From Wenxinia saemankumensis (GTDB lineage Bacteria; Pseudomonadota; Alphaproteobacteria; Rhodobacterales; Rhodobacteraceae): DNA of 64,000 nucleotides. The notes beneath the pieces are model-generated. The model had not been told where the DNA came from. It did not search any database and was given only the letters and a program-made list of their open reading frames with translations. The translations under genes were made by a program, and so were the position numbers. Location: the NCBI RefSeq assembly GCF_900141735.1, contig NZ_FQYO01000007.1, positions 1-64,000 on the forward strand, written 5' to 3'. How positions within the stretch are numbered: the stretch's first letter is position 1; every line of letters begins with the position of its first letter. Below are positions 8,114 through 17,287 of this stretch, one piece after another.

Positions 8114-9015
8114 CGCGCGCGCGCCACCAGCGCGGCGCCCCGGGCGCCAGAGGAATCGCCGTGCCGCGCGACGCGGATGTCCGGCGCCCGGGCCGAGCCG
8201 AGCCGCTGTCCGGCGAGGCTGGCCGCGAGCCGCGCCTTCACCCCCGGCATGTTGGACAGGCCGCCGCCCAGGACGATCACGTCGGGATCCAGCATCACCT
8301 GGATGGCGTAGAGCGCGTCGCCCGCGAGGTCGGCCCAGATGTCCAGCACCTCGCGCGCGCCGTCGTCGTCCCGTCGCAGCAGCTCCGGCGCCTCGGCCCG
8401 CTCGCCCAGCGTCCACTCGGCGAGATTGGCGAGGCCGGTGCCCGAGACGTAGCGCTCCATGCAGCCCTGCTGGCCGCAGCCGCAGGGCCAGACCGGCAGG
8501 CCGTGCCGGGCGAGCGCCCGGGCCGAGATGCCGAGATGCCCCACCTCGACGGCGAGACCGGCATGGCGATGGGGCAGCGCGCCCCCCTGGCAGATGCCGC
8601 CGCCGACCCCGGTGCCGAGGATCAGCCCCATGACCGAGGCCGCGCCGTCCCCCGCGCCGCCCGTCGCCTCGGACAGGGCGAAGGCCATGCAGTCGTTCAC
8701 GATCGCGAAGTCGCGCCCCAGCGCCTCTGCCAGTTCGGGGCCGAGGGCGCGGCCGGTCGTCGGCACGTTCGAGGCGAAGCTGATCCCGGTCGCGGGGTCG
8801 ATCAGCCCCGGCACCGAGAGGCCCACCGGCACCGGCCCGCCGGCCTGCGCCTCGAGCCAGCCGATCTGGGCGATCACCGCCTGCAGCAGGCTCTCGAAGC
8901 TGTCCTGCGGGGTGGGGATGCGGTGCAGGGTGATCGTCTCGGCCGCGTCGCCGCGGAACAGCCGGGCCTCGATCTTGGTCCCGCCGAGGTCGATGCCGCC
9001 GAAGGGGCCGCTCAT
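8107..9015 (-). CDS. ROK family amino-sugar kinase
   Basis: A 302-residue ROK protein, predicted to phosphorylate the imported amino sugar at O6. It has the N-terminal ATP motif GIDLGGTKIEA, the catalytic Asp in IVNDCMAFAL, a glycine-rich GLILGTGVGGGI segment, the substrate motif EVGHLGI and the zinc site CGCGQQGCMERYVSG. No helix-turn-helix is present at the N-terminus, so it is an enzyme rather than a NagC-type repressor. It sits between the AgaS-like gene (ATGA overlap) and nagA. GlcNAc or GalNAc kinase is the best reading from context; other hexoses are possible. Confidence 0.88.
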   Translation of the reverse strand: MSGPFGGIDLGGTKIEARLFRGDAAETITLHRIPTPQDSFESLLQAVIAQIGWLEAQAGGPVPVGLSVPGLIDPATGISFASNVPTTGRALGPELAEALGRDFAIVNDCMAFALSEATGGAGDGAASVMGLILGTGVGGGICQGGALPHRHAGLAVEVGHLGISARALARHGLPVWPCGCGQQGCMERYVSGTGLANLAEWTLGERAEAPELLRRDDDGAREVLDIWADLAGDALYAIQVMLDPDVIVLGGGLSNMPGVKARLAASLAGQRLGSARAPDIRVARHGDSSGARGAALVARARC

Positions 9016-10112
9016 GCCGGGACGTAATCGTAGAGGGTCACGCCGGTGACGACGCGCGTCAGGTTGCGGCCCTGGAAGGGGTCGTCCACCGGCAGGCCCA
9101 GCTCCTGCGACCAGCGGGCGGACAGGATCTGGGCGGGCAGCACGTAGAGCGCGGCGTCGAGCCGGGGATCGCCGGTCCCCTCGACCGCGATGTCCCCGCC
9201 GGGACCGATCGTGGTGACCGGGATGTCCGGGAACTGGCGCGCGATCTCGTCCGCGACATCCGCGTCGTAGCGGCGCGTGCCGGGATCGGGATGCAGCAGC
9301 ACGTAGACGGACGTGGCCCCGTCCACCGCCGATTTCGGCCCGTGGCGGTACCCGAGCGGCGAGTCCCACTGGGTGATGGTGCGGCCGGCCGTCAGCTCCA
9401 GCACCTTGAGCGCGCTCTCCCGGGCGACGCCCTTCAGCGCGCCCGAACCGAGGAACACCGCGCGGCCCGGGCGCGGCGCCGGGCGGCTCGCCAGCGCGGG
9501 GAGGAGCGCGCGGGCGCCGGCGGCGAGGCGGGGCAGGGCGGCGGCCGCGTCGCAGATGCCGAGGCAGGCCGCGGCGGAGAGCAGCATCGTCGTGAAGGAC
9601 GAGGTCATGGCGAAGCCGGCATCGTGGGTCGCGCTGGGCAGGACGAGGGCGCGCGCCTCGCCCGGGCCGGGCGCGACGCGGGTGGCGAGGGCGCCGTCCG
9701 CATTGCAGGTCACGTGCAGGCGGTCGATGTCGGGCCGGTGCGCGTCGAGCAGGTCGAGCAGCCCCACCGATTCCGAGCTGTCGCCCGAGCGGCCGAACTG
9801 CAGCGACAGGATCCGCCCGGACGCGCCGAGCACATCCTGCGGGCAGGCGACGATGTCGGTGGTCGGCACCGGCACGAGGCGGAGCGGGTCGGGCCGCAGC
9901 GGATCGGGCCGCAGCGGAGGGGGGCCGGCGGCCAGCACGTCGCCGATGAAGGCCGAGGTGCCGGCGCCGGACAGCCACACCTCCTCGATGCCGCGGGCGG
10001 CGATCCAGCGCCGGATCTCTCCGGCGCGCGCGGCGAGTTCGGGCGCCCAGCTCTCCCAGATCTCGGGCTGGCGGTGGATCTCGGTCCAGGTGGCGGTGGT
10101 GGCGAGGGTCAT
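9012..10112 (-). CDS. agaS: SIS-domain hexosamine-phosphate deaminase/isomerase, AgaS-like
   Basis: A 366-residue protein with two SIS domains. The first shows LSGAGTSAFIGDVL and QFGRSGDSSES; the second shows FLGSGALKGVARESALKVLE and the DSPLGYRHGPKS segment characteristic of AgaS. AgaS converts galactosamine-6-P to tagatose-6-P with loss of ammonia; close relatives act on glucosamine-6-P. Its position between a regulator and a ROK kinase and NagA fits amino-sugar catabolism. A perfect 2 x 15-base tandem repeat at 9889-9918 encodes a duplicated RPDPL near residue 70, a sign of recent slippage. Epimer specificity is uncertain, especially since a NagB gene exists on the other arm. Confidence 0.82.
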   Translation of the reverse strand: MTLATTATWTEIHRQPEIWESWAPELAARAGEIRRWIAARGIEEVWLSGAGTSAFIGDVLAAGPPPLRPDPLRPDPLRLVPVPTTDIVACPQDVLGASGRILSLQFGRSGDSSESVGLLDLLDAHRPDIDRLHVTCNADGALATRVAPGPGEARALVLPSATHDAGFAMTSSFTTMLLSAAACLGICDAAAALPRLAAGARALLPALASRPAPRPGRAVFLGSGALKGVARESALKVLELTAGRTITQWDSPLGYRHGPKSAVDGATSVYVLLHPDPGTRRYDADVADEIARQFPDIPVTTIGPGGDIAVEGTGDPRLDAALYVLPAQILSARWSQELGLPVDDPFQGRNLTRVVTGVTLYDYVPA

Positions 10113-10978
10113 GCCGGCTCCTTCGTCGCGGCGGGATCGACGAGAACGACCTGCACGCCCTTCTCTTCCATCCGGGGGATCAGCGGATCGCCCGGGGCAA
10201 GGTCGGTGACGAGAATCGCCACCTTCTCGAGCGCGCAGATCCAGTGCAGGCTGGACTTGAGGAACTTCGTCCGGTCGGCGAGCACGATCACCCGGTTCGC
10301 CGCCTCGACCATGGCTCGGGTCTGGTGCGCCTCGTCCTCGAGGAAGGTGGACAGGCCCTGCGCGGGGTCGATGCTGTCGGCGCCCATCACCAGCGTGTCG
10401 AAGCGCATCGTGGCGAGCAGCTGCTCGGCCGCGCGGCCGGTCAGGGCGAGCGATTCGGGCCGGATCCGGCCGCCGGTCAGCATCACCGAATGGCGCCCGT
10501 GGCCCAGCAGGTGCTGCGCCACCATCAGGCCCGAGGTCATCACCGTCAGCGGCGGCGCCTCGTCGAGGCGCATCGCGAAGAGCTCGGCGGTGGAGCCGTT
10601 GTCGATGAGGAGGCTGCGGTCGCCCGCGATCAGCGGCACGGCGGCGCGGGCGATGGCCGCCTTGGCCGCGTGGTTCACCCGCCGCCGGTCGCCTGCCAGC
10701 GGCTCGACGAAGCCGCCGGGCCGGGCCGAGCGGGCGAGCGCGAGGGCAAGGTCGATGCGGAAATCGGACAGGCCCGAATAGCCGAAGATCTGGCAGAACC
10801 GGATCAGCGTCGGCTCGGAGGTGCCGAGCACGCCGCAGATCTCGCGGCTGGTATTGCGGATGAAGCGTTCGGGCTCGTCCAGGGCGAAGCCGGCGATCGC
10901 CCGCAGCTTGGGCGACAGACCCCCGCGCTGGTGCGCGATCGCGGCCATCAGGTCGTCGGGGGCGGGGGTGTCCGGCAT
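10109..10978 (-). CDS. Transcriptional regulator: RpiR-type HTH fused to DeoR-type sensor
   Basis: A 289-residue regulator with an unusual domain pairing. Residues ~18-80 match the RpiR helix-turn-helix (LSPKLRAIAGFAL, then SEPTLIRFCQIFGYSGLSDF). From ~115 the sequence is not an SIS domain but a DeoR C-terminal sensor: LLIDNGSTAELFA, LTVMTSGLMVAQHLL, VMLTGGRIRPESLALTG, FDTLVMGADSIDPAQGLST and VIVLADRTKFLKSS. DeoR sensors bind phosphorylated sugar intermediates. It is the first gene of the minus-strand operon and faces CutC across a divergent region, so it probably controls both arms of the amino-sugar regulon. ATG at 10978 is the natural start. Confidence 0.85.
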   Translation of the reverse strand: MPDTPAPDDLMAAIAHQRGGLSPKLRAIAGFALDEPERFIRNTSREICGVLGTSEPTLIRFCQIFGYSGLSDFRIDLALALARSARPGGFVEPLAGDRRRVNHAAKAAIARAAVPLIAGDRSLLIDNGSTAELFAMRLDEAPPLTVMTSGLMVAQHLLGHGRHSVMLTGGRIRPESLALTGRAAEQLLATMRFDTLVMGADSIDPAQGLSTFLEDEAHQTRAMVEAANRVIVLADRTKFLKSSLHWICALEKVAILVTDLAPGDPLIPRMEEKGVQVVLVDPAATKEPA

Positions 10979-11162
10979 GTCGTCGCTCCTCGCGGGACAT
11001 CAGGCCGCGCCCCATGTCTTTTGTCAAACTCAAACTTGAGAGCGCCGATTTTAGGTGAGCAAAATTAATTCTTGATCGAAACGTCGCGTCATGCCTTCAT
11101 CGCGGCAAGACTTGAGCCCGACGCAAGAATGCGGGCCGATGCCTCAGGGGGCCAGCGCGACG
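10979..11162. promoter_or_regulatory. Divergent control region of the amino-sugar regulon
   Basis: An AT-richer patch (about 11015-11085) in very GC-rich surroundings, lying between the regulator operon and the plus-strand transport operon. It contains the inverted repeat CTCAAACTTGAG at 11029-11040 and the AT stretch CAAAATTAATTCTTGAT near 11056-11074, which could supply an operator and promoter elements. No experimentally defined operator is recognised; this is pattern reading. Confidence 0.5.
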
Positions 11163-11882
11163 ATGACGAAGCTCGAGATCTGTGTCGAAACGCCGGAGGG
11201 GGCCGCGCTCGCGGCCGCCACGGGCGCCGACCGGATCGAGCTCTGCGCCGCGCTCGACCTCGGCGGGCTGACGCCGGGGGCGGGGCTGCTCGCCGCCGGG
11301 ATCGGCGCGGGGTGCCCCGTTCACGCGATGGTCCGGCCGCGCGCCGGGGGATTCGCCGTTGGTGCGGCCGACCTTGCGGCGATGGAGGGCGACATCGCCG
11401 CGATCCGCGCCGCCGGCGCGGCGGGCGTGGTGATCGGCGCGGCCCGTCCGGACGGCACGCTCGACATCGCCGCGCTGTCCCGGCTGCGGGACGCGGCCGG
11501 GCCGCTGGAGGTGACGCTGCACCGCGTCATCGACCTCTGCCCCGATCCGCATGCGGCCGTCGAGGCCGCAATCGATCTCGGGCTCACGCGCATCCTGACC
11601 TCGGGCGGTCCGGGCGCCGCGCCGGACAATGTCGCGGCCCTCGCCGCGCTCGTCCGGCAGGCCGCGGGCCGGATCGAGATCATGGCCGGGGGCGGCGTGA
11701 CGCCCGCCGCCGTCCCCGACCTTCTGGCGGCCGGAGTGGACGCGATCCATGCCTCCTGCGCGGCGCCCGTGGATACCGGCGCGCCCGGTATCGGCATTCC
11801 CCGGGGGCGGTCCACGGACCCCGCCCGGCTCGCCGCCCTCAAGGCGGCCCTTTCAAAGACTTCGGAGGCGCTATGCGCGTAG
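11163..11882 (+). CDS. cutC: CutC family TIM-barrel protein
   Basis: A 239-residue CutC homologue starting MTKLEICVETPEGA. Family landmarks are GADRIELCAALDLGG, GLTPGAGLL, HAMVRPRAGGF, TLHRVIDLCPDP, RILTSGGPG and IMAGGGV. CutC was named for copper homeostasis in E. coli, but that role is disputed and the enzyme activity is not settled; genes of this family often lie in amino-sugar clusters, as here. An earlier in-frame ATG at 11139 is possible, but the chosen start aligns with the family. The gene overlaps the following oxidoreductase by 10 bases. Confidence 0.88.
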   Translation: MTKLEICVETPEGAALAAATGADRIELCAALDLGGLTPGAGLLAAGIGAGCPVHAMVRPRAGGFAVGAADLAAMEGDIAAIRAAGAAGVVIGAARPDGTLDIAALSRLRDAAGPLEVTLHRVIDLCPDPHAAVEAAIDLGLTRILTSGGPGAAPDNVAALAALVRQAAGRIEIMAGGGVTPAAVPDLLAAGVDAIHASCAAPVDTGAPGIGIPRGRSTDPARLAALKAALSKTSEALCA

Positions 11883-13033
11883 GGATCATCGGGCTCGGAC
11901 AGCGGATCGCGCACCTGGCGAAACACTTCAAGGAAGCCGAGCCGACGCTCGACTTCGTCGCCGTGGCCGATCCCGAGGACACCCGGATGCACCAGCTGAC
12001 CGAGCTCGGGTCGGACCCGGTGCGCTACGACAGCGCCGAGGAGATGATGGCGGCGGGGCAGTCCTTCGACCTGCTGATGGTCGGCTCGCCCAACCACATG
12101 CATCTGGATCACCTGCGGCTGGCGCTGCAATCGGACGTGCCGCACATCTTCGCCGAGAAGCCCGTCGTCATCTCGATCGACGAGACGATCGAGCTGGCGA
12201 AGCTGCTGGCCGCGCATGACGGGGTGCGGCGGATCGCGATCGGCATGGTGCTGCGCTACTCGCCGCTCTACCGCGCGCTGCGGGCGGCGCAGGCGGACCA
12301 CCTCGGCGAGATCATGTCGATCGAGGCGAGCGAGCACATCGCGCCCTATCACGGCAGCTTCTTCATGCGGGACTGGCGGCGCGAGAGCAGCATCTCGGGC
12401 GGGTTCATGCTCGAGAAGTGCTGCCACGACCTCGATCTCTACCAGGGGGTCGCCGGGTCGCGGCCGATCCGGGTCGCCAGCTTCGGCGGGCGCAAGAAGT
12501 ACCTGTCCGAATACCGGCCGACCGGCGAGCCGTCCTACCTGAACGTCATGGCCCCCCGCTGGGGCGGCACCAACGACGCCTTCTCGGGGGCGGGGGACAT
12601 CATCGACTACCAGACCGCGCTCGTTCAGTACGAGAGCGGGTCCTCCCTCTGCTTCCACACCAACCTGAACGTGCCCGACGAATTCCGCCGCTTCGCGGTG
12701 ATCGGGCGCGACGGGATGGCCGAGGGCGACTTCATCCGCAACTTCTTCAAGGTCACGCTCAGCGACAGCGGCGAGACGGTGATCGACGAGCCCGAAGTGG
12801 TCAAGGACAGCTCCGGCGGGCATTACGGCGCCGACGGCGCGATGGCCGCCGACATCATGGCCCATTACCGGGGCAAGTATCCCGAACTGCCGCTCTCGAT
12901 CCTCGATGCGCTGGAGGCCGGCGTGACCGCCCTCGCCATGGACGAGGCCATGCGCGAGAACCGGATCGTCGACCTGACCGAGACCTGGGCCGCCTTCGAC
13001 GCGGCCCTCGGCCGCCGGAGCCGCGCGGCGTGA
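11873..13033 (+). CDS. Gfo/Idh/MocA family NAD(P)-dependent oxidoreductase
   Basis: A 386-residue sugar dehydrogenase-like protein. The Rossmann motif GIIGLGQRIAHLAKHF is at the N-terminus, the family signature FAEKPVVISIDE at about residues 95-106, and the substrate-side GGFMLEKCCHDLDLYQ near 180. The start at 11873 overlaps cutC and the stop overlaps the permease start as GTGA. Its place at the head of an ABC uptake operon suggests oxidation or epimerisation of an imported amino sugar or its glycoside; Gfo/Idh proteins can also act as NAD-dependent glycosidases (GH109, alpha-N-acetylgalactosaminidase), worth considering next to AgaS and GatZ. The substrate is not determinable here. Confidence 0.85.
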   Translation: MRVGIIGLGQRIAHLAKHFKEAEPTLDFVAVADPEDTRMHQLTELGSDPVRYDSAEEMMAAGQSFDLLMVGSPNHMHLDHLRLALQSDVPHIFAEKPVVISIDETIELAKLLAAHDGVRRIAIGMVLRYSPLYRALRAAQADHLGEIMSIEASEHIAPYHGSFFMRDWRRESSISGGFMLEKCCHDLDLYQGVAGSRPIRVASFGGRKKYLSEYRPTGEPSYLNVMAPRWGGTNDAFSGAGDIIDYQTALVQYESGSSLCFHTNLNVPDEFRRFAVIGRDGMAEGDFIRNFFKVTLSDSGETVIDEPEVVKDSSGGHYGADGAMAADIMAHYRGKYPELPLSILDALEAGVTALAMDEAMRENRIVDLTETWAAFDAALGRRSRAA

Positions 13034-13980
13034 GCGCGGGGACCGAGCATCAGCCCCCCGGCCCGATCGAGGAGACGGCCGAGGACCTGGCCGCGGGCGG
13101 CCGTCGCCGGCGCCGCCGGATCGACGCCTTTCCCTACCTGCTGCTGATCCCGGCGACGATCCTGACGCTCGTCATCGTGGCCTGGCCGCTGATCGAGACC
13201 TTCCGCCTGTCCTTCACCGATGCCCGGCTCGGCCGCGAGAGCTATGTCGGGGTCGAGAACTACGTCGACATCTTCCAGGACGATTTCTGGGAGATCATGC
13301 GCCGGACCTTCCTGTGGATGGGGCTCGGCGTGACGCTGAAGATCCTCATGGGGCTGATCGGGGCGGTCCTGCTGAACGCCGCGCTGCCCGGCCGGGCCTT
13401 GTTCCGCGTCCTCATCATGCCGCCCTGGATCGTGCCGATCGCGATCGGGGTCTTCATGTGGTCCTGGATGTACAACGGCCAGTTCGGGATGATCTCGGGC
13501 CTCGCGCAGCGCTTCGGGCTGATCGACGGGCCCTTCGAGTTCCTCGCCTACGGCACCTCCGCCTTCCTCGCCACGGTCGTCACCGACGTCTGGGTCGGCA
13601 CCCCGCTGGTCGCGCTCTACCTGCTGGCTGCGATGCAGAGCATCCCGACGGAGCTCTACGAGGCGGCCTGGACCGACGGGGCGGGACGCTGGTACCGCTT
13701 CCGCCGCATCACGCTGCCGCTGATCGCGCCGTCGATCTTCACCGTGGCGCTCCTCTCGGCGATCTGGACCTTCAATTCCTTCGACATCATCTGGATCCTG
13801 ACCGAGGGCGGGCCGCGCGGCTCGACCACGACGATGATCATCGACACCTACAAGACCGCGATCTCGCGCTTCCGCTTCGGCGAGGGTGCGGCACGGGCGG
13901 TGATGATCCTGGTCTGCCTGACCGCCTTCGCGGGCGTCTACCTCGCCCTGATGGCCCGCACGCAGAGGACCGACCGATGA
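13030..13980 (+). CDS. ABC sugar transporter permease (MalF-type)
   Basis: A 316-residue inner-membrane permease with an Arg-rich cytoplasmic N-terminus (GRRRRRRIDAFPYLLLIPA) and about six membrane segments. The EAA loop is visible around residues 215-235 (YEAAWTDGAGRWYRFRRITL), the site that docks on the ATPase. It is translated from GTG at 13030, which overlaps the oxidoreductase stop, and itself overlaps the second permease by four bases (ATGA). It forms the membrane channel with the next gene product for a carbohydrate, probably an amino-sugar oligomer given the neighbours. Confidence 0.9.
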   Translation: MSAGTEHQPPGPIEETAEDLAAGGRRRRRRIDAFPYLLLIPATILTLVIVAWPLIETFRLSFTDARLGRESYVGVENYVDIFQDDFWEIMRRTFLWMGLGVTLKILMGLIGAVLLNAALPGRALFRVLIMPPWIVPIAIGVFMWSWMYNGQFGMISGLAQRFGLIDGPFEFLAYGTSAFLATVVTDVWVGTPLVALYLLAAMQSIPTELYEAAWTDGAGRWYRFRRITLPLIAPSIFTVALLSAIWTFNSFDIIWILTEGGPRGSTTTMIIDTYKTAISRFRFGEGAARAVMILVCLTAFAGVYLALMARTQRTDR

Positions 13981-14819
13981 TCCACAAGTATACCCTGTGG
14001 GAGAAGATCGGCCTCTACTCCGCCATCGCGGTCTTCCTGATCTTCGTGCTGGCGCCCTTCGCCGAGGCGTTCATGGTCTCGCTCCGCCCGATCGAGAGCG
14101 TGTTCCGCGTGCCCTACCAGTTCTTCTCGGACGACATGACCTTCGCGGCCTATGTCGACATGTGGTCCGAGGTGCCGGGCCTGGCGCGCTACATCTTCAA
14201 CTCGTTCTTCATCGCCGCCTGCGTGACGCTGCTCGCCATCGTCTGCATCATCCCGGCGGCCTATTCTTTCTCGCGCTTCGACTACCGGGGGCGCAACTCG
14301 CTGCTGACCGCCTTCCTGGCGATCAACATGGTGGGGGCGGCGGTGCTGATCATCCCGCTCTACAAGCTGATGTTCTCGCTCGGCCTGCTCAATTCCTACT
14401 GGTCGATGATCCTGCCCGGCGCCGCCTTCACCGTTCCGACCGGCATCTTCCTGATGCGCAGCTACTTCCTGCGCATCCCCAAGGAGCTGGAGGAGGCGGC
14501 CTACGTGGACGGGGCGGGGCGGCTCTACACGCTGTGGCGGGTGATCCTGCCCGTCGCGCTGCCGGGCATCGTCGTGGTGACGATCACCACCTTCATCACC
14601 GCCTATGCGCAGCAATTCCTCTTCGCGCTGACCTTCAACGGGAAGGATGAGTACCATCCCCTGACGGTCGGCCTCTACCAGTTCTTCGGCCGCGAGCGGA
14701 TCCTCTGGAACCAGGTCATGGCCGCAAGTCTGGTCGGCACCCTGCCGGTGCTGATCGTCTACGTCTTCCTGCAGAAATACATCGTCGCCGGGCTGACCGC
14801 CGGCGCGGTGAAGGAATGA
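13977..14819 (+). CDS. ABC sugar transporter permease (MalG-type)
   Basis: A 280-residue permease with the MalG-like N-terminal helix (KIGLYSAIAVFLIFVLAPFA), further hydrophobic helices and the EAA motif at about residues 170-190 (ELEEAAYVDGAGRLYTLWRV). It ends in the short, charged C-terminus usual for the second permease of the CUT1 family. The start overlaps the first permease. Thirty-two bases separate its stop from the binding-protein gene, which has its own strong ribosome site. Confidence 0.9.
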   Translation: MIHKYTLWEKIGLYSAIAVFLIFVLAPFAEAFMVSLRPIESVFRVPYQFFSDDMTFAAYVDMWSEVPGLARYIFNSFFIAACVTLLAIVCIIPAAYSFSRFDYRGRNSLLTAFLAINMVGAAVLIIPLYKLMFSLGLLNSYWSMILPGAAFTVPTGIFLMRSYFLRIPKELEEAAYVDGAGRLYTLWRVILPVALPGIVVVTITTFITAYAQQFLFALTFNGKDEYHPLTVGLYQFFGRERILWNQVMAASLVGTLPVLIVYVFLQKYIVAGLTAGAVKE

Positions 14820-14851
14820 CGCAAGAAGAGGTCCAACAAGGGAGTGCAAGG

Positions 14852-16069
14852 ATGAAATTCACGCACATGCTCCTCGCCGCGACGTCGATTGCCGGGTTCG
14901 CCTCGGCCGCCGCCGCGCAGGAGGAGATCGACATCATCAACTGCGGCGCCGGCGACGACGCCGCGGCCGAGGTCCAGGCCGCCGACATCGAGGCCTGGAT
15001 GGCGGACAACCCGGACTACACCGTGTCCGTCGAATACGTGCCGTGGGGCCAGTGCCAGGAGCGCGCGATCACCCTGGCCGCCGCGGGCGATCCCGCCGCG
15101 ATCAGCTACATGGGCAGCCGCGTCCTCAAGCAGCTGGCCGGGTCGGGCCTGATCCGGCCCTTCGACCTGACCGAGGAGGAGACCTCGTCCTACGAGCCGT
15201 CGGTGCTGTCGACCGTGCAGTTCGACGGCGAGGTCTGGGGCCTGCCCCGCGCCTTCTCGACCAAGGCGCTGTTCTGGAACAGGGGCCTGTTCGAGGAAGC
15301 CGGGCTCGACATGCCCGACGGCCCGCAGAGCTGGGACGACGTGATGACCGCCGCGCAGGCGATCACCGAGAACACCGATGCCGCCGGCATCGGCATCCCC
15401 GCCGCCGAGTTCGACAACACGATGCACGAGTTCCTGAACTGGCTCTACGCCAACGGGGGCGAGGTGATCGACGCCGAGGGCAACGTCGTGTTCGACAGCC
15501 CGAACAACGTCGAGACGCTGCAGTTCATGGCCGATCTCGCGCCCTACATGGAAGACGGCCCGCTGGCCTATGACCGGGCCGAACTGGAGCCGCTGTTCCG
15601 CGAGGGACAGATCGCCATGTACACCAACGGCGGCTGGGGCCGCGCGGTGACCGGCGACGTCGATTACGGCATCGTGCCGGTTCCGGCCGGCCCGTCGGGC
15701 AGCGGCCCGTCCACCCTGCTCATCACCGACAGCCTCGTCGTGTTCGAGGGGTCGGGCGTGGAGGACGCGGCGATGGACCTGGTGAAGTACCTCACCGAGA
15801 CCGAGCGGCAGGCGGCCTTCGACGAGGGCGGCGGCTGGACCCCGATCCGGCAGACCGCGAAGTCGGACGAGCTGGTCGCGGCCGACCCGACCTGGGCGGT
15901 CTTCATCGACGCCGTCCCGACCGGCGGGCCGGAGCCGTCCGTGGTCGATTACGTCGCCATGCAGGACGTCATCAACGTCGCGATCCAGGACGTGATCACC
16001 GGCGACGCGACCCCCGAGGACGCGGCGGCCGAGGCCCAGGCCGAGCTCGAGGAGCTGGCCGCGGAGTGA
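14852..16069 (+). CDS. Periplasmic sugar-binding protein of the ABC transporter
   Basis: A 405-residue family 1 solute-binding protein. The N-terminus MKFTHMLLAATSIAGFASAA is a classic Sec signal with cleavage after AAA near residue 22; no lipobox. The mature part shows YTVSVEYVPWGQC, the hinge-region LFWNRGLFEEAGLD, and FREGQIAMYTNGGWG, typical of extracellular binding proteins for oligosaccharides. The start at 14852 is preceded by GGAG at 14841-14844; an upstream in-frame ATG (14816) would bury the signal peptide. Many Asp and Glu residues and few basic ones fit an organism of saline habitats. The ligand is inferred from context as an amino-sugar compound. Confidence 0.9.
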   Translation: MKFTHMLLAATSIAGFASAAAAQEEIDIINCGAGDDAAAEVQAADIEAWMADNPDYTVSVEYVPWGQCQERAITLAAAGDPAAISYMGSRVLKQLAGSGLIRPFDLTEEETSSYEPSVLSTVQFDGEVWGLPRAFSTKALFWNRGLFEEAGLDMPDGPQSWDDVMTAAQAITENTDAAGIGIPAAEFDNTMHEFLNWLYANGGEVIDAEGNVVFDSPNNVETLQFMADLAPYMEDGPLAYDRAELEPLFREGQIAMYTNGGWGRAVTGDVDYGIVPVPAGPSGSGPSTLLITDSLVVFEGSGVEDAAMDLVKYLTETERQAAFDEGGGWTPIRQTAKSDELVAADPTWAVFIDAVPTGGPEPSVVDYVAMQDVINVAIQDVITGDATPEDAAAEAQAELEELAAE

Positions 16070-16078
16070 TCCGCCGAC

Positions 16079-16109
16079 CCCGGGCGGGGGCCGCGTGCCC
16101 CCGCCCGGG
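16079..16109 (+). promoter_or_regulatory. Strong intercistronic stem-loop after the binding-protein gene
   Basis: A perfect 13-bp GC stem (16079-16091 with 16097-16109) has the loop CGCGT and no T-run. It lies 10 bases after the binding-protein stop and before the ATPase gene. Such hairpins commonly protect the 3' end of the binding-protein mRNA and lower expression of the genes behind it. It could also act as an attenuator. Confidence 0.8.
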
Positions 16110-16167
16110 ACCTATCCCCCGGACCGGCCCCCCCGCGACCGGACGATAATCCGAGACAAGGACGACC

Positions 16168-17283
<1,116 letters not shown>

Positions 17284-17287
17284 TCCC

